A DNA stretch of 23,223 nt from Thalassiosira profunda (lineage: Eukaryota > Bacillariophyta > Thalassiosirophyceae > Thalassiosirales > Thalassiosiraceae), in contig JALLAP010000114.1 in the NCBI GenBank assembly GCA_036939355.1, forward strand, positions 1-23,223, given 5' to 3'. The translations under genes were made by a program, and so were the position numbers. Below are positions 1 to 9,900 of this stretch, piece after piece; positions within the stretch are counted from its first letter, which is position 1, and each line of letters begins with the position of its first letter. The notes beneath the pieces were generated by a model. That model was not told where the DNA came from, did not search any database, and was given only the letters and a program-made list of their open reading frames with translations.

Positions 1-1316
1 AGGCCTGGCCCTCCGGCACCTCCGCCTGCGCTTCGTTGCCGAACCCGCCCTTCGCCTCCATTCTTCCTTCAATCTCGTTCCATTTCGCCTCCTTGTCCCC
101 ATCGTTATTGGCCACGCCACCGGTGAGCCCGTTGCCGCAGACGACGTTCCGACGTCCTCCCAATTGAACCAACGTGACCGTCTTGCGCTCGCCGGGCTCG
201 AAGCGCACCGAGGCGCCGGACGGAACGTTGAGCCGCCGGCCGAGGGAGAGCTTGCGGTCGAACACGAGGGCGGGGTTGGTCTCGAGGAATGCTAGATAAG
301 GAAAGGCATTTGGCAGAAGTGATGTGAGAGATGATTGCCACGCAATGCAATGTTGCGCCACACAATACAGAATTGCAGACTCACGGTAATGCGAGCCAAC
401 CTGGATCGGCCGATCCCCCGTATTCGTCACCGCCACCTCGATCAAGTGCGGCTCCGTCCCCTCCTCCGGCTCCGAGTTGATCTCAATCGACGGCAGCGTG
501 GGGCTGACCAGCACCTGCCCCGGCGCCGCGGCCCCGGCGTCCACTTCCCCTCCCTCTCCGCTCTTGAAGACGCTTAACTCCGGAACCGGAAGAAAGCTCC
601 CCTCGAGCGCCAGACTTAGGTCTCCGTCCTCCCGGCTGATGGGATCGTGCACCGTGAGAAGTTTGGTGCCGTCCGGGAACGTCGCCTCCACCTGCACCTC
701 GCGCACCATATTCGCCACCCCGGGGAGGACCTGGTTCCGCCCCAACAGCTGGGTCCCCACCCCCATCAGATCGCTGACGGTGCCCNGCCACCCCGGGGAG
801 GACCTGGTTCCGCCCCAACAGCTGGGTCCCCACCCCCATCAGATCGCTGACGGTGCCCTCGCGTTGGACAATCTTGGCGTCGGTTCCACGCTCCCCCATC
901 TTCGGCAGGCGCTCCATTCCACTCGTTATGCCCTCCCCGGCCCCTCCTGTAACCGTGGGCGCGGAGCCGTTCCGAACGAGCTCCATCATCTGCATGGCGA
1001 TCAGGGCGCGGGCCTCGGGGACGTTCAATTTCAACCCGCGCGCGAGGCGGTACTGCGCGAGGCGTCCGGCGGAGTGGAGGTGGAGGTGGTCGGTTTCGCG
1101 GGGGGTGAGGTGGAGGGAGCGTTGCTGCGTGTGAATGGAGGGCGAATTGCAATTGGCTGTGATGGTTGATGTGATGTTTGCAAACGAGGGAGTGATGTCT
1201 GGGTTGATGCACGTGATGTGCGCTGAAGCGACGACCGGAGATCGACCGCGCAGGGCGCCCGAGCCGCCGCCGGAGCGAGCGGCGGACCGCAGGAGGCGGG
1301 CGTGGAGGCGCAGCAT
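1..1316 (-). CDS. Urease, gamma + beta domains (partial, alpha domain beyond left edge)
   Basis: Urease hydrolyses urea to ammonia and carbamate with a nickel centre. The start at 1316 is ATG. About 68 residues of Arg/Ser/Ala-rich leader precede the gamma-subunit opening [11 protein letters not shown] (about 68-78), then [16 protein letters not shown] and [18 protein letters not shown] (159-176). The beta part follows ([21 protein letters not shown], later QVGSHY and RFEPGERK). Gamma and beta are fused as in plant and fungal ureases, and the nickel-binding alpha part lies outside the window. An intron at 384..292 (gtgagt...tag) joins SHY to a codon read as Pro and then [12 protein letters not shown], where most ureases have SHYHF. 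The N at 786 with a duplicated 72-bp block shifts the frame; treating the two copies as one restores it. A roughly 37-residue insertion lies between MELVRNG and TVSDLM. The leader is basic with no acidic residues at first, so it could be mitochondrial, but this is a guess. Divergent from the M13 gene. Confidence 0.93.
714..785. repeat. 72-bp direct repeat, copy 1 (assembly overlap)
   Basis: These 72 bases are identical to 787-858 and the two copies are separated only by the N at 786. The block lies within urease coding sequence. Two copies plus N add 73 bases and break the reading frame, so one copy is almost certainly artificial. Confidence 0.95.
787..858. repeat. 72-bp direct repeat, copy 2 (assembly overlap)
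   Basis: Exact second copy of 714-785. The urease frame is continuous across either copy alone (RNQVLPGV then [15 protein letters not shown]), which shows that only one copy belongs to the gene. Confidence 0.95.
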
Positions 1317-1577
1317 GGTGGTCTATTCGCAGATCGGGCCGCGTTGCCGCCTCATCATCATCAGTTGCACAACCCGCTTGCTCGCCTTTGCTCGCTCGCT
1401 CCACCTCCGGCTAAACAGCGCAGAGGCCACGATACTGATTCCGCTGTGACTTTCTACAGAGGAATTAAAGATTTCTCTAGCGTCCCCTCCTCACCAGAAG
1501 AGAGACTCATCTCGCACTCCTCGCACCCTCCTCTGGCGCCTCCACCCTGCGCTGCATACCCCGCGAACCCATCAAAC
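1317..1577. promoter_or_regulatory. Divergent intergenic region, urease / M13 peptidase
   Basis: 261 bp between the two start codons. It must hold both 5' UTRs and promoters. I see no convincing TATA or named operator; the right half is C/T-rich (ctcctcgcaccctcctctgg) just before the M13 start. Confidence 0.5.
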
Positions 1578-4070
1578 ATGGCCTCCAAGGACCCGCCCAC
1601 GTGTCCCTGCTGCTCCAACCCGGTGAGCAATGTTTGTTTTCTCTGACTTCATAATATTATTTGCGGAAGATACCAATTTGCGGAAGATTATACCGTCGCG
1701 TGCCGGACGTCGTGCACCGTGTGTGGCTGTTATTTGCCCCTCCATATTCGCCCTCCCCGCGTCCGCTCACATCGAAATATCTCTTTTCGTCAATCGTTAT
1801 TTTGCAATCATTCAGTGGCAAGCCGCCACGGGCGACTTCTTCGCCAAGCTCTGCGCGGAGTGCGAGGAGAAGCCGGCCGCGGAGAAGAATGTGGGAGCTG
1901 GATTGAGCAGGGAGAACATGGATTTCGACGTCCATCCCAAGGGTGAGTGCTAAATAGCAGGATTGTTCACATTGCCGCTTGGTATCTGCCAGAGGTTGTG
2001 TTGTTGCTGTGCACTCTCGATTGATTGTGTGTCTGCAGGGGGTTGCATATCTTTTGCTCACGATGTTATGTGCACATGATATTATGTGCCAAATTTGTGG
2101 CTGCCCTGCACACAGACAACTTCTTCCTCTACTCCAACGGGAACTGGATGAAGAACAATCCCATCCCCTCCGGCTATCCGTCGTGGAATTCCTTCATGGC
2201 CCTCCGCCTCAAATCGCAGGAGGATTGCAAGTCAATCCTGGAGGATTTGGAGAAAAAGATGGAGAATGGGGAGGGAGTGACGGACGAGGAGAAGAAGGTG
2301 GCGCTGTTTTACCGCGCGGCGATGGACGAGGAGGCCATCGAGAAGGCGGGGGTGGCCCCGATGCAGCCGCTATTAGAACTGTGCGCGGAGGCGGCGGGGT
2401 GCCAGGGCGACAAAGCTAAGTTTGCCGCCGCCCTCGGCAAAATGGCCCTCAAATTTGGCGTCTCTCCCTTCTTCGGCATCGGCGCGAGCCCCGACAAGAA
2501 GAACTCCGAGCATTCTTTGGCGCAGGTGGCGCAGGGAGGGCTCGGATTGCCCGACCGAGACTATTACTTCGACGAGGACAAGGAGGAGAAGCGCGCGGCG
2601 TACATCCAATTTGTTGGGCTGATGTTGACGTTGCTGGACGATCCAGCTGCGACGGAGACGTCGGAGGAGGCTAAAGCGGCAGCGGACAAAGTGTTTGCGC
2701 TGGAGAAGACGCTGGCGGAGGCGCACATGACCAAGACGGAGAATCGGGATCCGGCGAAGACTTACAACAAGATGTCGATGAAGGAGCTGACAGAGGTTGG
2801 CGAGGGGAAGTTCGATTTTGCGAGCTACTTTGAGGCCGCTACAGGAAAGCCGACCGCGGACCGGGGAGACCTCAACCTGCGCAACGTGGAAGCCCTCAAA
2901 CGGGTGGCCGAGGTCGCCTCCACCGCTGATGAGGCAACCCTCCTCTCCTACTTTCGCTGGCTCGCCGCTCGGTCCTGCGCCTCGTACCTCTCTTCTCCGT
3001 TCGTCAATGCACGCTTCGACTTCTACGAGAAAACATTGCAGGGGACGCAGGAGATCAAACCCCGGTGGAAGCGCGCCATGGAGTTTACGGAGAGCGCTCT
3101 GGGCGAGGCGCTGGGAAAGCTCTACTGCTCTAAATACTTCGAAGAATCAAGCAAAGAGAGGGCTCTCGCGATCGTGAAGCAGGTCCGCCAGGCCCTGGAG
3201 GACCGGCTGCAGGAGGTCGAATGGATGAAGGCAGCGACTACGAGGGAGGCTGCACTGAAGAAGATGGCAAAGTTTGGGTTGAAGATTGGCTACCCGGACA
3301 AGTGGCTCGATTATTCGACGCTTGCGATTGGCGAGGGGGACGACTTCCTAGCGATGGTGTTCCGCGCGAGGGAGTTCGACACCCGCGAGCAAGAGATCAA
3401 GCAGATGAACGCCCCGACGGACAAGCTGAAGTGGTTCATGACGCCGCAGACGGTGAACGCATACTATCACCCCAATCTCAACGAAATCGTGTTCCCAGCG
3501 GCCATTTTGCAGCACCCATTCTTCGACAAGGATGCGGACGACGCGGTGAACTTTGGCTCGATGGGCGCGGTAATTGGCCACGAAATGACGCATGGCTTCG
3601 ACGATCAGGGCTCCAAGTTCGATTACTCTGGCAACCTTGTCAATTGGTGGACGGAAGAGGACGAAAAGGAGTACGAGCGGCGCGTCGAGGTTCAAGTCGA
3701 ACAAGCCAACAACTACGAGGTTGAGGGGCAGATGGTCAAGGGCAAGCTGACTGCCGGCGAGAACATTGCCGATCTAGGCGGACTGCGTCTGGCACTGCGT
3801 GGGTTGACGAGCACGAAGGATTACGATCCCAACATGTTGATCGATGGCTTCTCGCCCATCCAGCGATTCTTCCTCTCCTGGGCCCAGTGCTGGCGTCAGA
3901 ACATCACGAAGGAGCGTGCGCTGCAACTTTTGACGATTGACCCGCATGGTCCGAACGAGATGCGGTGCAACCAACCACTGTCCAACATCGCAGAGTTTCA
4001 TTCGGCGTTCTCTGTCGGGGCAAACGATCCAATGTACAAAGAGCTTGATTCCAGGGTGGACATTTGGTAA
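1578..4070 (+). CDS. M13 (neprilysin/PepO-type) zinc metalloendopeptidase
   Basis: Neprilysin-family peptidases cleave peptides of limited size. Exons are 1578-1622, 1816-1942 and 2116-4070; the joins are in phase (0, then 1) and give 708 residues, the usual size. Codons at the second junction rebuild HPK-DNFFLYSNGNW, the family's N-terminal block. Catalytic elements are all present: NAYYHP with NEIVFPAAILQHPFF (505-527), HEMTH (H546, E547, H550), ENIADLGG (third ligand E606, D610), H668 and R674 at the positions of neprilysin His711 and Arg717, and a C-terminal Trp. There is no signal peptide or N-terminal membrane anchor, so it is probably a soluble intracellular enzyme, unlike animal type II membrane members. 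The first 31 residues carry Cys 9, 11, 12, 28 and 31, a possible small metal-binding or redox patch. The start has a good context (aaacATGGCC). No in-frame Met inside intron 2 is needed. Confidence 0.93.
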
Positions 4071-4307
4071 GAAGAGGGTTGAGATTTTGTGGATGGAGGG
4101 GAGGTTGCGACCTGGCTGGTGGGGTCTGCTGTGATGAGAAGTGTTACACGATTTGTTGGGTTGACATGATGAGACGGCGCTGTGTCATCGATGAGAACCC
4201 TCCGAGAACCCTCCCTCGAGGAAGTTCCAAGAACAGGCAATCTACCTTTCATCTTGTCTCGGGGTGCTCACAAAACAAAACGTAACACCAAGGAGTAAAC
4301 AATCGCG

Positions 4308-4988
4308 ATGAATAACCATTCACTCCCCTCGATCGTTGGATGCGATACCTCGTCCAACAAAAACAAAGGCGTCTACGACGCTTGGGCCGAGAACTACGAG
4401 AAAGATATCAGGTCCTGGGGATACGCTCTGCCGGAGATAGTGGCGGGGGTGCTGTGGGAGCGCAGCCCTGAAGGTGCACGCCCTCAAAGCTCTGGTGCGC
4501 AGATTCGCATCCTCGACGCAGGAGCTGGAGACGGACTGTCGGGCGAGGCGCTGCGGATCTTTGGCTGGGACGATTCCTCTGTCTTTATCTCTGGCAATGA
4601 CATTTCGCCGGCAATGCTCGAAATAGCAGAGCAAAGGAAGTGCTACGATGAGGTGAAAGTGGTCGACCTGAACAAAAGCCCTCTGCCATATGCGACAGAC
4701 GAATTTGATTTGGTGACCTGCATCGGCACGCTGACCTACGTCGATCCAACGTCCGGGCTATTGGAGGAGTTTGTTCGCGTCACGCGGCCGGGTGGCCTCG
4801 TGGTTTACACGAACCGCTCCGATAAACTGACCGAATGGAAGAACGCAGAGGCAGAACTGGAAAAGAGAGGCCTGTGGCACCCAGATTGCGATCCGATCGG
4901 CCCTCTCCCATACCTTCCATTGAACAAAGAGTATGGAAAGGATATCGAGGTGTTCATTTTCGTGTACAGGGTAGCGATGCCGAATTGA
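4308..4988 (+). CDS. Class I SAM-dependent methyltransferase, METTL27 (WBSCR27)-like
   Basis: Single-exon 226-residue protein. It opens with VYDAWAENYEKDIRSWGY (22-39), which resembles the YDxWAxxYExD lead-in of the METTL27 family. The Rossmann core follows: motif I ILDAGAGDG (68-76), acidic motif II GNDIS (97-101) for the ribose, KVVDLN (117-122), and post-motif FDLVTCIGTLTYV (133-145), then a helix and VTRPGGLVVY. These residues bind S-adenosylmethionine. The methyl acceptor is not deducible; METTL27 itself is poorly characterised, so a small-molecule or protein substrate are both open. There are no targeting signals, so it is probably cytosolic. The start ATG lies 237 bp after the M13 stop on the same strand, and the gene ends 76 bp before the convergent LRR gene. 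Confidence 0.88.
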   Translation: MNNHSLPSIVGCDTSSNKNKGVYDAWAENYEKDIRSWGYALPEIVAGVLWERSPEGARPQSSGAQIRILDAGAGDGLSGEALRIFGWDDSSVFISGNDISPAMLEIAEQRKCYDEVKVVDLNKSPLPYATDEFDLVTCIGTLTYVDPTSGLLEEFVRVTRPGGLVVYTNRSDKLTEWKNAEAELEKRGLWHPDCDPIGPLPYLPLNKEYGKDIEVFIFVYRVAMPN

Positions 4989-5064
4989 CAGCAGACCGAT
5001 GGCCAGTGAACGTGATTAGCAACATAGGACAATGTAAAGATCATTAGAGCAATCCAAACGCGCA

Positions 5065-6711
5065 TCAGCAAACGATGCAGCCCTCGCCAAGAGAGCCGCA
5101 CGGAGCGCATTCCACCGCAACTGCTTCCCCAGTGCTGCAAAACATGTCGGGCCGATATCGCACCACGTTCCATACGGTGTCCAGCGAGCACTCGTTGCAC
5201 GCAAATCCAAGCACCTTCGGCAGGAGCTTGTATTCCACCCCCGTCGACGATGTAGAACGGGCCGATTTCGTTTTGGACACCGTGGGCAGCAGCCCGATCA
5301 ACGCCCCGGAATGATCGTCTCTCTTCAGATGTTCGGGGAGCTTCACCGGCAGTCCCAACGACGATTCCGCCACCGCCAACGGGCTGTGCTGGACGTCGTG
5401 CAATTGATGTATCGGGCGGTAGAAGGAGTTGAACCCGAATGCCTTGCGCAATTGACAAACCAGCCGTTTGTGCTCCTTGTCTCGCTCGTTGTTCCCAGCA
5501 GTGGAGGGCAAAGTCAGCGTGCGAAGGCGGGTGTTCTTCCACATGGCCAGCTGGAGGGTCGACAAATTGTCCTTCGACAGTCCGTCAAAGTTGTCCCTCT
5601 CCCACCTGCCCCTGGCGTCGTCGGTGCAGTGCATCTCCAGCACCTCCAAAGCACTGCCGCCCATGTCATTCTTCCAGGGCACCGCCGCCCGCCCCTTCTC
5701 GCACACCTTTGCAACGCACTCGACCAGCCGTTCCCTCTCCCCGCCTGACATCTGCCGAACGTTATCCCCAAGCCCCAATCGTCTGATGTTGGCGCTGTGC
5801 TCCAATCCTCCCACCAATTGGATCACCCCCTCCGCCCCCATCCCATTGTCGCTCAATCGCAGTTCCCGAAGCGACGAATTGTACCGCAACGCCAAGGCAA
5901 ACGCAAAGGCTCCGTCGTCCCCGATTTTATTGTGGGCCAAATTCACCACCCGCAGGGCAGTCTTGCTCTCGAACCCGATTTCTGGGTCAGCGTTAAGGGA
6001 ATACAGACACTTGGCGAGAGCGATCCCTCCCTCGCTTCCAATGTCGTTGCGGGAGAGGTTGAGGGAGAGGAGATGGGTGTTGGGGACGAGGGCCTCGGCG
6101 AGGCGGGTGGCGCCGACGTCTCCCACGAGGTGTGTGCTTTGCGTTGGGTCGTTGCTGCCATTTGTTGAAGCAAATGCCCTGCCATTTTCATCTTTATTGC
6201 CCTCCAGACTTACTCCCTCACTTTTCTTCTCATTGTCATCACCGCCCTGTTTGCTCTTCTTTACATCGCCAGCATCATCACCATTCTCTGCACTCACACC
6301 CCCGTTCAGCGCCACCTTCGCCTTGGGGGCAAAGTCCAGCCCTCTAGTCAAATATTCGTCATTATTTCGCAACCGCGGCACCCACGGATCCACTATGGAC
6401 ACCACTGTGGAGACAACGTCCGCGGCGGTGATGGTAATGGTTTGGATCTGCGGCGGGGATACCCCCGTGGCAGCGCGGGGCTCGGCCCGCGGCTTGTTGT
6501 GATGAGGTTGCTTGTTATCGGATTGCTTGCCACCAGTTGTTTGCTTGCCATACAGCTCTCCATCCTTGCCTTCTTTGGATATGCTGCCGTTGAGATCTGC
6601 ATCGGCGCCCGCCGCGGCCCCGGCGTTGTTGCCGTGCGACCCGTCGGGCGAGGTTTGGCGCGCCGCCTCGTTGGCGGCGGAGGCTTCGGGCGGAGGCTTT
6701 GTTGATGCCAT
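5065..6711 (-). CDS. Leucine-rich-repeat protein (ribonuclease-inhibitor type) with C-terminal CaaX-like box
   Basis: Single-exon 548-residue protein. I start it at the ATG at 6711 (context gccaATGGCA); the frame is open upstream but has no earlier ATG. Residues 1-200 are low complexity, rich in Pro, Gly, Lys and Asp. Residues about 198-320 hold four RI-type leucine-rich repeats of the form LxxLNLSxNxIGxEGxxALAxxL, for example LLSLNLSRNDIGSEGGIAL and LRVVNLAHNKIGDDGAFAF. These usually form a curved protein-binding surface. The C-terminal part includes LPKVLGFACNECSLDTVWNVVRYRPDMF, which looks like a conserved block of algal LRR proteins (recollection, unverified). The last four residues are Cys-Ile-Val-Cys, fitting a prenylation box. 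Partner and pathway are unknown. It is convergent with the methyltransferase gene and divergent from the aminopeptidase gene. Confidence 0.85.
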   Translation of the reverse strand: MASTKPPPEASAANEAARQTSPDGSHGNNAGAAAGADADLNGSISKEGKDGELYGKQTTGGKQSDNKQPHHNKPRAEPRAATGVSPPQIQTITITAADVVSTVVSIVDPWVPRLRNNDEYLTRGLDFAPKAKVALNGGVSAENGDDAGDVKKSKQGGDDNEKKSEGVSLEGNKDENGRAFASTNGSNDPTQSTHLVGDVGATRLAEALVPNTHLLSLNLSRNDIGSEGGIALAKCLYSLNADPEIGFESKTALRVVNLAHNKIGDDGAFAFALALRYNSSLRELRLSDNGMGAEGVIQLVGGLEHSANIRRLGLGDNVRQMSGGERERLVECVAKVCEKGRAAVPWKNDMGGSALEVLEMHCTDDARGRWERDNFDGLSKDNLSTLQLAMWKNTRLRTLTLPSTAGNNERDKEHKRLVCQLRKAFGFNSFYRPIHQLHDVQHSPLAVAESSLGLPVKLPEHLKRDDHSGALIGLLPTVSKTKSARSTSSTGVEYKLLPKVLGFACNECSLDTVWNVVRYRPDMFCSTGEAVAVECAPCGSLGEGCIVC

Positions 6712-6946
6712 TGGCTCCCTTGGTGGCGGCGGCGGTCCGCTTGAAGGTGCAGGGCGGAGCTTATTTGCTTGCAAAGTTCACGTCGGTCCACGAATTCCTC
6801 TGTAGACTTTGGTACTTACAGAGGGTCGAAGTCGAATCTTTCTGGGGGTGACCTGCTCGCTGGACCTCCCGACTGATGACGCATTCGTCACCTCCGCTCC
6901 GCACTCTCCTCATAATATCTTCCTCGCAGACGTTGCAACAGCCGCC
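6712..6946. promoter_or_regulatory. Divergent intergenic region, LRR protein / aminopeptidase N
   Basis: 235 bp between start codons. It contains GTACTTAC at 6812-6819, about 100 bp upstream of the LRR start and 130 bp upstream of the aminopeptidase start. Related ACTTAC motifs occur upstream of three other genes in the window. Confidence 0.45.
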
Positions 6947-9900
6947 ATGAAGTTCTCCCCCGCCGCCAAGGCGGCCTTCCTCGCGGCCGCCTCCCTCCTC
7001 GCCGCGCCGTCGGCGGCGTTCGCCGGTCAATCCGCCGCGGCGGCGGCGGCAAGGGGGGCATCGCTGCGGAGGCACAGGGCCTTCCTCGGGCGGGCCACCT
7101 CAGCGTCAGCGTCATCTGCTGTGGGCAGTGCTAGGAACTACGGTGCCTCTGCTGGAGTTGCAAACCTCCTGGCGGCCAACGTAGCCTCGAACATTGGACT
7201 GCGGCGCACCGGACTCATCGCCCTCCCCCTCTCCCTCCGGGGAGGCACCGCCAGCGCGCTGAGCAGCGCGGCCACCGAGGAGGCCGTGGAGGCGGCGCCC
7301 CAGGAGATCTTCCGGGGCGATTATGCGCCATTGCCGTACAAGGTGTCCAATGTGAGCATGGACTTTGACATTCGCGATGGCAAGACGGTGGTGGAGAGGT
7401 GAGTCTGTGGAGTGAAGTTGGTGTGCTTGGGATGGTGCAGGTGTTGTGCACTAACTCTTACCATGTTGAATCAACATATGATTCTTACGATGTTGAATTG
7501 GCAGCGAGCTGACGGTGGTCCCCAACGAGGGCGAGGGAGGTGAGTGAATCGAGCTGCTTTAGAGGCGGATTGCAAAAGAGTGCACATCTTGTGTCACCGA
7601 TGCTCATTCCATCCGACCATCTGAAACCATCCACAGATCTGGTTCTGGACGGGGAGGCCGACGCCCTCAAACTCCTCTCCATCAGCCTCAACGGCAAGGA
7701 CCTCGTCGAGGGGACCGACTACACCCTCAAGGGTGACGAGTTGACGATCCCCGCCACACTGCTTGGAGACGGCCCCTCCAAACTGGTAACTAGGGTGGAA
7801 ATCGAGCCGGAGCAGAACACTCAGCTTAGCGGACTGTACCGTAGCGGGACCATGTACTGCACCCAATGCGAGGCGATGGGATTCCGGCGCATCACCTTCT
7901 ATCCCGACCGGCCGGACAACATGGCCGTCTTCGACCGCGTGCGGATCGAGGCCGACAAAGAGTCGTACCCCGTGCTGCTGGGAAACGGCAACAAGGTCGA
8001 GTCGGGGGAGACGTCCGATGGAAGGCACTTTGCCACGTGGTCCGATCCCTACCCCAAACCGAGCTATTTGTTCTGCATCGTGGCCGGCAACCTGGGTTCC
8101 ATCTCCTCCACCTACACCACCCAACCCTCGGGGCGGGAGGTGCATTTGGAGGTGTTCTCCGAGCCGGACAACGTCGAAAAGCTCGATCATGCCATGGAAT
8201 CTTTGAAGAAGAGCATGAAATGGGACGAGGATACGTTCGGGTTGGAGTATGACCTTGATATCTACAATGTCGTGGCCGTCAATGACTTTAATATGGGCGC
8301 CATGGAGAACAAGGGGCTCAACGTGAGTAGAATGCAGTGCACCAACCACCTGTGACTTTGCGTCGCCGTTTCTAACCGATGATCCACTCAGGTGTTCAAC
8401 ACAGCGTACGTGCTGGCAGATGCCAAGTCGGCGACCGACACGGATTATGAACGCATCGAGTCGGTCATCGGCCACGTGAGTTGAATGCACTGCACCAAAC
8501 ACTTTTTATTTTCCATCGCCGATTATCCTAACCGTTGATCCACGCAGGAGTACTTCCACAATTGGACGGGCAACCGTGTCACCTGCCGGGATTGGTTCCA
8601 GCTCACGCTCAAGGAGGGCCTGACGGTGTACCGCGACCAGCGCTTCAGTGGGGACATGATGAACTCGCACGCGGTCAAGCGCATTGAGGATGTCAACGCT
8701 TTGCGAGCTCGTCAGTTTGCCGAGGATGCTGGGCCGATGAGTCACCCAATCCGGCCGGAGAGTTACATTTCGATGGATAACTTCTACACAGCCACCGTCT
8801 ACTCGAAGGGAGCTGAGGTCATAAGAATGTATGAAACTTTGCTGGGAAAGGAGGGCTTCCGGAAGGGCATGGACCTTTACTTTGAGCGGCACGATGGAAA
8901 TGCAGTGACGTGCGATGATTTCTTGAGCGCCATGGGGGACGCGAATGGAGTGGATCTGAGCCAGTTTGGGCGCTGGTACAGCACCAACGGCACTCCCACC
9001 GTGAAGTATGAAACGAAGTTCGACGAGGAGAAGAAGACGTTTTACCTGACGCTGAGCCAGGAGAGCAACAGCGACGAGCCGCTTCACATTCCGATTGCCG
9101 TTGGGTTGCTCGACAAGGTGTCCGGAAAGGAGGTTGTCCCTACGACAGTGCTGAATCTGAAGGAGGCGAAGCAGACGTTTGAGTTCCCAGTGGAGGGAGA
9201 CGTGCTGCCTTCCATCCTGCGCAAATTCTCGGCTCCAGTGAAGCTTGTTGGATCGTCTGACGACGAAGAGGCGGACTGGGCGTTCCTTGCCGCCAACGAC
9301 TCGGATGGGTTCAACCGCTGGGAGAGCGGACAGAAGCTCTACGCGAATCTCATTTTCAAAGCCATGCGTGGCGAACAGTCCGAAGGCAGCACAGAGGAGT
9401 ACGTGTTCGAAGCCTTCCAGAGGGCTCTCGCACTGGACACAAACGACTTTTCCATCCAGGCCTATGCGTTGATCATGCCGTCCGAATCTACGCTGGCAGA
9501 GGAGCTCGACGTTGTCGATCCGATTGCCCTGCACAAGGCGAGGAGTGGCGTGAAGAAGTCCGTTGCGCGTAAGTACTACTCGGAGATCCGGGCGAAGTAC
9601 GATGAGCTCACAGCCGCTATGGGCAGCGGAGAGGATATTCAAGTCGACGCCACGTCGATTGGCCAGAGGAGGCTGCGCAATGTGCTCTTGGACTATTTGT
9701 GCTCCGTCAAGGAAACGCCTGAGGAACGCGAAACTGCGTCGGAGCTTGCAATGAACCAGTTTGAGTCCTCTTATGGTATGACTGATCGCTACGCCGCGCT
9801 GTCCTGTTTGGTGTCCATGGATGGAGAGGAGGCGGTCGTGAAACGCCGGGAGGCAGCTCTGAAGAAATTCTACGAGGATGCCGACGGCGACGCACTCGTG

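Noticed and set aside
1085..1230. Possible intron in the urease leader (gtgcat...acgcag)
   Set aside because: Donor would be phase 2 and acceptor phase 0, so splicing would shift the frame. The continuous frame is open.
766..1404. Long minus-strand frame overlapping urease
   Set aside because: Arg/Pro/His-rich shadow of the GC-rich urease exon with no domain; the urease frame is the real one.
1659..1688. 13-bp direct repeat ATTTGCGGAAGAT in M13 intron 1
   Set aside because: Short, within an intron, and with no further sign of function.
2025..2115. Start of the M13 peptidase inside intron 2
   Set aside because: The region is bounded by good splice sites (1943 and 2115), and joining exons 1-3 restores the conserved DNFFLYSNG block and a total of exactly 708 codons.
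6712..6774. Longer LRR protein starting at 6774
   Set aside because: The first codon there is TTG, not ATG. ATG at 6711 has a good context.
6809..6946. Upstream extension of the aminopeptidase
   Set aside because: No ATG in this frame before 6947, and the signal peptide begins exactly there.
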